Shown here: positions 1 to 7,648 of the stretch, one piece after another
Position numbering within the stretch: position 1 is the stretch's first letter
Layout of the letters: the number at the start of each line of letters is the position of its first letter
Assembly: GCA_009840005.1 (NCBI GenBank)
Contig: VXOR01000063.1
Location: 3,452 to 67,451, forward strand
DNA: 64,000 bases
Direction of reading: 5' to 3'
Source: Gemmatimonadota bacterium
Lineage (GTDB): Bacteria; Latescibacterota; UBA2968; UBA8231
Notes under the pieces: generated by a model
Seen by the model: the letters and a program-made list of their open reading frames with translations, nothing else
Told to the model about the DNA's origin: nothing
The model's database searches: none
Position numbers and translations under genes: made by a program

Positions 1-287
1 AGGCGATTACCCCTAACGACGATGGGGTCAACGACGAACTGACGTTGGAGATCGCGCTGGTCAATGTGCTAGCGCCACGTCCCCTGCGACTGCGCCTGTA
101 CGACCTTGCCGGCCGCCCGGTGTACGACCGCGGCGAAGACAGCCTCGCCGGCCATCGCAAGCTCATTTGGGACGGCCGCGACAGCCACGGAGATCGCGTG
201 GCCCCAGGCCTGTACGTACTCGAAGTGCTCGTCGAGGGCGACGCTGGCGACGAGAAAACTCAAGCGCTTATTTCCGTAGCCTACTAG
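1..287 (+). CDS. C-terminal end of a secreted F5/8-FlgD family protein (5'-partial)
   Basis: The reading frame is open from base 3 and runs off the left edge. The visible 94 residues are a FlgD-like Ig module. It opens with TPNDDGVND, continues with the strand YDLAGRPVYD and the WDGRD turn, then the APGLYVLEV strand, and ends in SVAY at the C-terminus. The same module closes six other proteins in the window, and its sequence is closest to the end of the two-discoidin protein at 3365-5740. In related families this module is a C-terminal domain of exported surface proteins. The cargo part lies outside the window, so its role cannot be stated. Confidence 0.85.
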   Translation, partial: AITPNDDGVNDELTLEIALVNVLAPRPLRLRLYDLAGRPVYDRGEDSLAGHRKLIWDGRDSHGDRVAPGLYVLEVLVEGDAGDEKTQALISVAY

Positions 288-505
288 ATTCGCGGGTATA
301 AAAAATCTTGACAGATAATCACATATTTATTTGCTTACCTAACTATTATGGGAAAAAATTACCGAAAAATCGCCGAGGAAAGGAGGTACGAAGTACCAAT
401 TGATGCACTTTTAAGCAGCTTCGTAATCCCGCCCGCTGAAACCCTGTGGCGGGCCTATTCTCTTCCCTTTTCACATACAGAATCACTATTGAGGAGGATT
501 CAACA
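288..505 (+). promoter_or_regulatory. Leader and probable promoter region of the CBM9-like gene
   Basis: This 218-base gap holds an A/T-rich stretch with a perfect TTGACA at 308-313. No convincing -10 lies 16-18 bases downstream (TTGCTT is the best at 17). It is followed by a possible ~150-base leader with two small hairpins: GGTAC-GAA-GTACC near 385-397 and GCCCGCC/GGCGGGC near 430-454. A strong ribosome binding site (GAGGAGGA) precedes the ATG at 506. No known riboswitch consensus was recognised. Confidence 0.35.
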
Positions 506-1417
506 ATGCGCAAAGTCCTAGCTTTAACCCTAGGGGTGTTGCTCGTCGCTGGTGCTGCCTTCGCGCAGGAGCCGGCTGAAGTACCGCTCTTTTTTGCCGT
601 GGGTATCCCCAGCAACGCCCTGCCCACTATCGATGGCGACAATTCCGACTGGGCTTGGGTTGATCGCAGCTTTGAGGTCACTATTGAAGACATGAACCCG
701 CTGACCGGCGGTGCCGACGATGCCGATGACCTGTTCATCGACCTGATCATTGGCTGGAGCGATGCCAACAACCGCGTTCACGCCATGGTTCACGTCCACG
801 ACGATTTCCTGATCGTCGATAAGAACCCCACTTGCACTTTCCGCGATGATAACTGCGAAGTGCATTTCGATCCCGACAACCAAGGCGGCGGCCCGTACTC
901 GGCACCCAACGACCAAGACTTGCAGCCGGCCTACCAGATGTGCCTGAGCTTTTCCGAGCAGTTCTCGCGCGTTCAGATGTATAACGGCGCACTGGGTAAC
1001 TTCGAGCAGGACGCCCTGAACTTCTGGTGGACCCACACCGACTTCGTCGATGCCGGTCACGTCAATCAAGGCCAAGAGTACTACTACGAGTTCAGCGCCG
1101 AGTTGATGGACCCGATCTCGATCAGCGGCGGCCCGGACGCCAGCACGGTGTGGACGCTCGCAGCCGAGCAGACCATCGGCATGTCGATCTCGGTTGACGA
1201 CGCCGACGAAGGTCTCAACGCCAACGGCAACGATCCGCTCACTGAGGAGTGCTGCGAGAACGGTTTCTTCTGGCAAGCTCAGTACAGCATGGCCGAGCAG
1301 TTTATGAACAGCGGCGGCATGCCCGATATCTTCCTGACGCCGATTGAAGCTGTAGACACGGCGGTTGAGGAAAGCTCTTGGGGCCAAATCAAGTCGCTGG
1401 TAGGCGAAGAGCTATAA
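506..1417 (+). CDS. Secreted CBM9/DOMON-like beta-sandwich protein
   Basis: 303 residues. The ATG at 506 is chosen because GAGGAGGA lies just upstream and a Sec signal peptide follows (RKVLALTLGVLLVAGAAFAQ). The mature part starts with PTIDGDNSDWAW, the typical opening of CBM9-like or DOMON-like domains, and contains CEVHFDPDNQGG, matching the acidic strand of that fold. The C-terminus reads TAVEESSWGQIKSLVGEEL. Its paralogue at 42742-43668 keeps the same start motif, the FDPD strand and the SWG..KS tail, so the tail may be a localisation signal (inference). A strong terminator follows immediately, so it is probably transcribed alone or at a higher level than the genes downstream. Ligand unknown; carbohydrate is the family expectation. 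Confidence 0.8.
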   Translation: MRKVLALTLGVLLVAGAAFAQEPAEVPLFFAVGIPSNALPTIDGDNSDWAWVDRSFEVTIEDMNPLTGGADDADDLFIDLIIGWSDANNRVHAMVHVHDDFLIVDKNPTCTFRDDNCEVHFDPDNQGGGPYSAPNDQDLQPAYQMCLSFSEQFSRVQMYNGALGNFEQDALNFWWTHTDFVDAGHVNQGQEYYYEFSAELMDPISISGGPDASTVWTLAAEQTIGMSISVDDADEGLNANGNDPLTEECCENGFFWQAQYSMAEQFMNSGGMPDIFLTPIEAVDTAVEESSWGQIKSLVGEEL

Positions 1418-1455
1418 ACAGACTTTAGTAGCAGTCTTCGTCTTAAGTAAGTTCA

Positions 1456-1495
1456 CAAGGGGAGGGGAATGGATTCCCCTCCCCTTGTTTTTGTC
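1456..1495 (+). terminator. Rho-independent terminator after CBM9-like gene
   Basis: A perfect 15-bp stem (1456-1470 with 1473-1487) closes on a 2-base GG loop and is followed by TTTTTGTCT. It separates the CBM9-like gene from the next secreted-protein gene, and a matching terminator follows the paralogue at 43711-43745. Confidence 0.93.
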
Positions 1496-1521
1496 TATGG
1501 GAACGAGAGGCGACACGCGCT

Positions 1522-3321
1522 ATGTTCAAGTGGCAATTTAGGCTGTTGATCTGCATTCTGTTGGGTGCTAGGACGGCTGGTGCCGTGGAAGTGTGGACCG
1601 CGGGAGGCTCTGGCTTTGCATGGAGCGATGTCGGCGAACTGACCGGACTCACCACCGACGCATCGGTTCTGCTCCCTGCCGTGGTGGACTCGACTACCAA
1701 TGCCGTCGAAATTCTCACCCTGAAGCGGCGGGGGGGCAACATTTCCTCACCGCAGTCGCGCGAAGATTTGACCGGCCTGCTCACCGATGGCAACACTGAG
1801 ACCTTCTGGCGCGTCACGCGCGAGCGACGTCCTGACGGCACCTCCATGCTCATTGACTTAGGCGCGATCTTGCCGATCAACCGCATCCGCTTTCAGGGCA
1901 ACCCCGACATCTTCCTCCGCGCCTATGAGCTTTTTGTTCACGATGGCAACCCCGCGCAACTGAGAGAAGATCTGCCGATTGCCTTTATCAACCAAGTCGG
2001 CGCAAATCTCGAACAAAGCGAATCGGATATTGACGTTCGCATCCCTCTCCAATTCGTGCGCTTCCTCCGCCTAATTAGCCGCTCGGGCCAAGAATTTATC
2101 ATCGAGGAAGTCGAGGTCTTTGGCGATGGCTTCGCGCCCACCGGCAGTTATATCTCCGAAGTCATCGACCTCGGCGAGGCGGCGAACTTTGGCCAAATTC
2201 GCCTCCAGACCCGCTCCGACCCTTTGACTAACGTGGTATTGCAGACGCGCACGGGCACGGTGCCCGATCCCAAAATTTACTATCGCAAAACCGAGGTCTT
2301 TGAGGGCGAGGATCGGCAGGAAGAACCCATCTTGCCAATAGGCTCACCCGGGGCGGCCGACGAGTATGACGATCTGACCTCGTCCGACAAGGGTGCGATC
2401 ATCGACAATATCGACGAGTGGAGTCCTTGGTCGGCACCATACGAGGACTTCTTTGGCGATCTACTCTCGCCGGGCAACCGCCGCTACGTCCAGTTCCGCC
2501 TGTCGTTTTCGTCCGAGGATGCGCGCCAGTCGGCCTTTGTCGATTCGTTCTCCTTTGACTATTCGATCCCGACACTGGCCGAAGAACTGACGGCCGAAAT
2601 CACTCCAGCGACGGTTACTCTCGGCGAGAGTAATACCTTCTCCTACTACATTCGCTCGACTTTCGGCGCAGCCAACGATGGGTTCGACCGCGTGGAAATC
2701 CGCACGCCTTTCAAGGCGACGGTCAACAGCGTCGAGCTAGACGGGGTCCCCGTATCCTTTACAGAGGAGGACGCACAGGACGAGAGCAAGCTGGCCATCC
2801 AACTAGCCGATGACCGAGTGACCGAATCGGGCCAGCTTTTGCGCATCCGCTTCGAGGCCATGGTGACCGTCTATGGCACCACTTTTTTCGCCAAGGTTTT
2901 CGATAGCCAGACTGGCGAACTCGGTCAAGACGTGGTGGCCGGAGACGCCACCCCCGAAGCCCAAGCCGATCGCCTCTCCATCCAAGGCGCGTTGCGCCAA
3001 GAACTCGTCCTCGAATTGCAGGCTGATCCGCCGATATTTAGCCCCAACGGCGATGGGGTCAACGACCAGTTACAGGTGTCCTACATCTTGCTGCGTGCGC
3101 TATCGCAAGTGCCCGCCGACCTAATTGTGTACGATCTCGCGGGCCGCCCAGTGCGGCACTTGCAAAAAAGCGGCGCACTCAACGGGCCACAGCACGTAAC
3201 TTGGGACGGCTTGGATGAGAGCGGTACCATTGTGCCACCTGGACTCTACATCTTGCGGCTTTCCATTGATACGGATACTGGCTCTGAAGATCGGTCCCTA
3301 CTAGTGGGGCTAGCGTACTGA
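1522..3321 (+). CDS. Secreted protein with one F5/8-like domain and a FlgD-like C-terminus
   Basis: 599 residues with a signal peptide (residues 1-21, ending GARTAGA). An F5/8 type C (discoidin-like) region lies at about 70-200, recognisable from LLTDGNTETFWRV, LIDLGAILPINRIRF and the FLRLISRSGQEFIIEEVEVFG end strand. A middle beta-rich part contains SPWSAPYEDF and PGNRRYVQFRL. The FlgD-like module starts at FSPNGDGVND near residue 505 and ends VGLAY. The protein aligns throughout with 5781-7562. F5/8 domains usually bind glycans or lipids, so surface attachment or matrix binding is plausible, but no catalytic motif is seen. It is first in a row of three tandem paralogues ahead of the barrel gene. 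Confidence 0.82.
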   Translation: MFKWQFRLLICILLGARTAGAVEVWTAGGSGFAWSDVGELTGLTTDASVLLPAVVDSTTNAVEILTLKRRGGNISSPQSREDLTGLLTDGNTETFWRVTRERRPDGTSMLIDLGAILPINRIRFQGNPDIFLRAYELFVHDGNPAQLREDLPIAFINQVGANLEQSESDIDVRIPLQFVRFLRLISRSGQEFIIEEVEVFGDGFAPTGSYISEVIDLGEAANFGQIRLQTRSDPLTNVVLQTRTGTVPDPKIYYRKTEVFEGEDRQEEPILPIGSPGAADEYDDLTSSDKGAIIDNIDEWSPWSAPYEDFFGDLLSPGNRRYVQFRLSFSSEDARQSAFVDSFSFDYSIPTLAEELTAEITPATVTLGESNTFSYYIRSTFGAANDGFDRVEIRTPFKATVNSVELDGVPVSFTEEDAQDESKLAIQLADDRVTESGQLLRIRFEAMVTVYGTTFFAKVFDSQTGELGQDVVAGDATPEAQADRLSIQGALRQELVLELQADPPIFSPNGDGVNDQLQVSYILLRALSQVPADLIVYDLAGRPVRHLQKSGALNGPQHVTWDGLDESGTIVPPGLYILRLSIDTDTGSEDRSLLVGLAY

Positions 3322-3364
3322 GCGCACGGCCTATGTCCATCCCACTATAGCACACTAAGGGAGC

Positions 3365-5740
3365 ATGGCTATGACAATCACTCGCGCCTTAGGTCTCGTT
3401 GTAGCATTGAGCAGTTTCGCCTTTGGCGAGCGCGTTTCGTTTGACACCCGCTCCGCTTGGCAACAATGGACGCACCCAGTCGATGCCGTGGAACTACAAG
3501 CGACCGGCCGCATCCAACCCGTGCCCGTGCGCAAAAACATCGACGCCGTGCGCAATGCCGAGCACTTTGGCGGCGGCGTCCGCAGCGTCGGTAGCAACGC
3601 CCGCGACGCTGGCCTCATCATGGATGGCAATCCGACGACTAGCTGGTCGCCCGACCCGGCCGACGGCATTGAAAACGCCTATATCGAGCTCGACTTGGGC
3701 CGCTTGGTGACCTCCTCCGAAATCGTCATCACTTTCGACCAGTCTGCGCCGCCCTTTGAGTTTTTCACCATCCTGCTGTCGAGCGGCGAAAAGTTCTTTA
3801 CCAACGCGCTAGTGCCCGTAGAAGGCACCTTGGGCTATGGTCTTTCCAAGGCCATTGGCTTCAACGAGAGCCACGAGCTTGTCCTCGATCCCCGCCAGCG
3901 CACCTTGGGCTTAGACGCATCCGGCTCGGACGACATTGGCAGCGGCTTGGCTGATGGCCCCGTCGGCGAGTTCAAGGAATCCTCGGGCCTAATCCGCATC
4001 ATTCGCATCGAACTGTCCAAGTTTGCCGAGGATGCTGGCTTGGCCGAGATTTCGGTTTCCACCATCGGCGACAACGTCTCCCTCGGAATTATTGAGCGCG
4101 GCGGTAACATCGAACTCATCACCGACTTGCAAGCCGTGCTCTCCGGCGGCGAGAACATGGTCGATGGCGATATTGTCACCAACTGGGGCATGCAGACTTA
4201 CCACCAGACCCAGACCGGCTTCGACATCTTCAATCGCATCATCTTCGATTTAGGAGCCCATTACTGGATTGACCAGATTCGCATCATCGGCGAGCCAGCC
4301 GGTGCCCCATCGCGGCTGCGCAGCCGCTACGCCAACTTCTTTTGGTATCAGCTCCTCGCTTCCGACGGCTCGATCGCCCCGGACGGCACCCTGAATTTCC
4401 ACGAGATCGCCTTTGTTGACGATAGCCCGCTGAACGAGACGACGATCCGCAACTTCGACCACCAATTCGACTTGCAGAAAATTCGCTACATCAAGCAGTA
4501 TTTCCCCTCTTCCCGCCACGGCGGCCAGCGCACAGGCACTCATGGCTCCTACCGCCTCTTCGCTCTGATTAGCGAGTTTCAGATCTACGGCGAAGGCTTT
4601 CCCGCCGAGTTGCAACTAACCTCGCCGATCCTCGACCTCGGCCAAGCCAAGGCCCTGACCTCGGTCGAGTGGGACGCCGACGTGCCGCCTAACACGCGCA
4701 TCGAGGTTCGCAGCCGCACCGGCAATGAAGTCGTCGAGAACATTCACTACTTCGACAAGAAGGGCAAAGAAATCACCGAGCGGAAGTGGAACAAGACACC
4801 CAAGAGTTTGCGCGGGCCGACCGAAACCACGATCTCCGTCGGCTCGGACTGGAGCGTCTGGAGCGATCCGTACGTGACTTCGGGCGCGCTCTTTAACTCG
4901 CCCTCACCACGCCGCTATGCCCAACTCGACCTGCGCCTGATTTCCGCCGACCCCAACGCGGCACCGTCGATCAATGCCCTGCATTTGAATATGGAAAATC
5001 CCATTGCGCTCGAAACCCGCGCCGAGGTATTTCCCAGCCAAGTTGAACCGGGTGTCAAAAAGGACTTTACATACTTTGTCCTGCCGATTTTTGGCGGGCG
5101 CTCGCAGGGCTTTGATCGCCTGACCATGACCGCGTCTGTGCCCGTTGACTTCACCAGTCTAACGTTGGGAGACGAGCCGGTAGAGGTCGCAGTCACTCCA
5201 ATCGCCGAGGGGTTTGTCGTTGATCTACCGACCACGGTTCGTCGCTCGGAGCTGATTGAGCTTTCGTTCAGCAGCACCATTTACCAAAACCAGACGCGCT
5301 TCGACCTTTTCCTCGGCAACAGTAACCTCGATACTGAGGTGCGCCAGCTCGTTGACCAAGGAGACGCTAAAGCCGATGTGCCGAGCGAATCTGTCTCCGT
5401 GCAACTGCCGATCAACGATCTCCTGCTGGCCAACCTCGCCCTTTCGACGCCCGTATTGACGCCCAATGGCGATGGGGTCGGCGACGAGCTGGCCATTGAA
5501 TTTGACGCGCTCAAGCTAGTGACGCCACGGCCGATCAGGGTCCACATCTACGACTTGGCTGGCCGCAAAGTGCGCGCCCTCGACAGCGGCGATGGGCTGG
5601 CTCGGCGCTACCGCTTCACTTGGGATGGCCGCGACGGCACCGGTGCGCTCGTGAGTCCAGGTACCTATCTAGTGCAAATCGAGATTGCCGGCGACTCCCA
5701 GACTGAGACGGTACAGCGGATCGTGCCGGTGGCCTACTGA
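3365..5740 (+). CDS. Secreted protein with two F5/8-like domains and a FlgD-like C-terminus
   Basis: 791 residues (789 if the ATG at 3371 is used, which is better placed behind AAGGGAG). A short signal peptide (ALGLVVALSSFAFG) is followed by SFDTRSAWQQW, a start shared with the paralogue at 37651-39939. Two discoidin-like regions are visible: one with IMDGNPTTSWSPD and IELDLGRLV (about 80-120), one with MVDGDIVTNW and IIFDLGAHYWIDQIRI (about 260-320). The FlgD-like module starts at LTPNGDGVGDE near residue 697 and ends VPVAY. This two-domain form occurs once complete in each cassette, and the partial protein at the left edge probably belongs to it. Function unknown; exported surface or matrix protein inferred. 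Confidence 0.82.
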   Translation: MAMTITRALGLVVALSSFAFGERVSFDTRSAWQQWTHPVDAVELQATGRIQPVPVRKNIDAVRNAEHFGGGVRSVGSNARDAGLIMDGNPTTSWSPDPADGIENAYIELDLGRLVTSSEIVITFDQSAPPFEFFTILLSSGEKFFTNALVPVEGTLGYGLSKAIGFNESHELVLDPRQRTLGLDASGSDDIGSGLADGPVGEFKESSGLIRIIRIELSKFAEDAGLAEISVSTIGDNVSLGIIERGGNIELITDLQAVLSGGENMVDGDIVTNWGMQTYHQTQTGFDIFNRIIFDLGAHYWIDQIRIIGEPAGAPSRLRSRYANFFWYQLLASDGSIAPDGTLNFHEIAFVDDSPLNETTIRNFDHQFDLQKIRYIKQYFPSSRHGGQRTGTHGSYRLFALISEFQIYGEGFPAELQLTSPILDLGQAKALTSVEWDADVPPNTRIEVRSRTGNEVVENIHYFDKKGKEITERKWNKTPKSLRGPTETTISVGSDWSVWSDPYVTSGALFNSPSPRRYAQLDLRLISADPNAAPSINALHLNMENPIALETRAEVFPSQVEPGVKKDFTYFVLPIFGGRSQGFDRLTMTASVPVDFTSLTLGDEPVEVAVTPIAEGFVVDLPTTVRRSELIELSFSSTIYQNQTRFDLFLGNSNLDTEVRQLVDQGDAKADVPSESVSVQLPINDLLLANLALSTPVLTPNGDGVGDELAIEFDALKLVTPRPIRVHIYDLAGRKVRALDSGDGLARRYRFTWDGRDGTGALVSPGTYLVQIEIAGDSQTETVQRIVPVAY

Positions 5741-5780
5741 GGGGACTGCTTTTGCCACCTTACAGCAAAAAGGAACAGCG

Positions 5781-7562
5781 ATGACCCGTGCTGCACTCGC
5801 ATTAGCCTGCCTAGCGATGGGATACAGCACTCCGGCCGCGGCCGCGGAACGGCTCAAAATAGGCGGCAATGGACTGGAGTGGGAAAGCAACTCGCTCATC
5901 TTTAACGCACTCGAAGTCACCGACGATGGGGGCCTCTCGCCGCTGGAGGCCGACCCCGAAGAAAACATCCTGCCGCGCATCAAGGAACTCGGCGGCAGCG
6001 CGACCACCTCAGTGACCACGGCGGCGGCGCGTTCCAATCAGATAATCAACGAACTCATCGACGGCTCCCACACCACGGGTTGGCGCGTGTACACCAACCC
6101 CAACGGCGCTGAACTCGAAGTCGATATGGGTGCCATCTTCGTCCTTCACCGCCTCTATTTTCGCCGCGGCGTCCTCAACGACGCCGAGCGCTCACTGCGC
6201 GGCTACGAGTTCTACGTCAACGATGGCGATTCGCTCAACTTCATCGGCGGCAACCCCGTGTACGCGCTCATAGCACAAGACCGCTCGCACGGCCTGCCCG
6301 AGTTGGATTTGAGTTTCCCTCCAACCAAGGTGCGCTTTTTTAGACTGCGCAGCACGGGCGAACGCGGCTTTCAGATGGGCGACCTCGAAGTGTTTGGCGT
6401 TGGCGTCACGCCCTTTGCCCAGTACATATCGCAAGTGATTGACCTCGGCGAGGCAGCCAACTTCGGGCCGGTCGATGTGTACAGCCGCATCGACGGTGCC
6501 GCGCAAGCTCAGTTCAGTACCAAAACCGGCTTCGTGGCCACGGACTCACTCTACTTCCGCCAGACGGGCATTCCCGGGGAATTGGAGGAAGTGGCCCTAG
6601 CGGATTTCGACCGCACGCTCGATCCGTCGTACGCCGGCGTCGTCCTCGAAAACGACCGCGACTGGAGTGCGTGGTCCCCACCCTACGCCGAGTTGCTCAA
6701 AACCTCGATCAATTCGCCAGACAACCGACGCTACCTCCAGTTCCAATTCAAGCTCCTGTCGAACAGCTTGCTCGACAAAGCCGTCATCGACTCGGTGGTC
6801 TTTAACTACACGGTGCCGTCCCTCGCCGATTCGGTCATCGCCGAAATCAACCCGGCCACGGCGACCCTCGGGCAGGAGAATGAATTTACCTATCACCTGC
6901 GTTCGGTCGTCTCAAGCGGCAACCGAGGCTTTGACACCGTGATCATCCACACTCCGTTTGCGGCCCACGCCACGGGCGTGCGCGTCGATGGCGTCGAGAT
7001 TGACAACTTCACCACGAAGTCCGATTTGGGTCGCTTGCAGGTGAGCTTTCCCGACCAACGCATCACCCGCAGCGGCCAAGAAGTCGCCGTGCGCTTCGCC
7101 AGTTTGGTGACCGTTTCTGGCACGGAATTTCGCGGCGAGGTCGCCGACAGCCAATCCGACGCGTTTCCGCAGCGAGTCGCTTTCGGCGATGCGGCCGAGG
7201 AAGCCGCCGACAACACGCTCGTCGTCAGTGCCCGCATCGACGATGAGCTTTTTACCGGCGTTGTGTTCTCGTCTGCGGTAATCACGCCCAATGGCGATGG
7301 CATCAACGACCAGATTACCCTCGACTACATTCTGCTCAAGGCGACCCACGAGGTCGAAGTCGAGGTCGTCGTGTACGACTTGAGCGGCCGACCGGTGCAT
7401 CGCCTCTACCAAGCCCGCGATCGCTCCGGCCCCAACCAAGTTAGTTGGGATGGCCGCGATGCCGGCGGCGTGGTGCCGCCGGGGATGTACTTGCTCCGCC
7501 TCAAAGCCGCTACCGACGCTGGCATCGCCACGCAAATGCGGAGCATTGCCGTAGTGTATTAA
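5781..7562 (+). CDS. Secreted protein with one F5/8-like domain and a FlgD-like C-terminus
   Basis: 593 residues. The ATG at 5781 is preferred over upstream in-frame starts because AAAAGGAA sits ahead of it and a signal peptide follows (LALACLAMGYSTPAAAA). The upstream starts would overlap the preceding gene. The discoidin-like region spans about 60-200 (LIDGSHTTGWRV, LEVDMGAIFVLHRLYF, FFRLRSTGERGFQMGDLEVFG). The module ITPNGDGIND begins near residue 500 and the protein ends IAVVY. It is close to 1522-3321 over its whole length, which points to local tandem duplication. It directly precedes the barrel gene. Confidence 0.82.
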   Translation: MTRAALALACLAMGYSTPAAAAERLKIGGNGLEWESNSLIFNALEVTDDGGLSPLEADPEENILPRIKELGGSATTSVTTAAARSNQIINELIDGSHTTGWRVYTNPNGAELEVDMGAIFVLHRLYFRRGVLNDAERSLRGYEFYVNDGDSLNFIGGNPVYALIAQDRSHGLPELDLSFPPTKVRFFRLRSTGERGFQMGDLEVFGVGVTPFAQYISQVIDLGEAANFGPVDVYSRIDGAAQAQFSTKTGFVATDSLYFRQTGIPGELEEVALADFDRTLDPSYAGVVLENDRDWSAWSPPYAELLKTSINSPDNRRYLQFQFKLLSNSLLDKAVIDSVVFNYTVPSLADSVIAEINPATATLGQENEFTYHLRSVVSSGNRGFDTVIIHTPFAAHATGVRVDGVEIDNFTTKSDLGRLQVSFPDQRITRSGQEVAVRFASLVTVSGTEFRGEVADSQSDAFPQRVAFGDAAEEAADNTLVVSARIDDELFTGVVFSSAVITPNGDGINDQITLDYILLKATHEVEVEVVVYDLSGRPVHRLYQARDRSGPNQVSWDGRDAGGVVPPGMYLLRLKAATDAGIATQMRSIAVVY

Positions 7563-7648
7563 CGGGCCGGGCCATCTCGGCCACCGATCTTTTCACCGCG
7601 CGGCTAGCCGCGCGCCAAGCACAAGTGAACGCCTAAGGGAGGGTTGTT

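Noticed and set aside
288..505. A possible c-di-GMP-type riboswitch ahead of the CBM9-like gene
   Set aside because: Two small hairpins exist, but none of the conserved GEMM core sequence could be matched.
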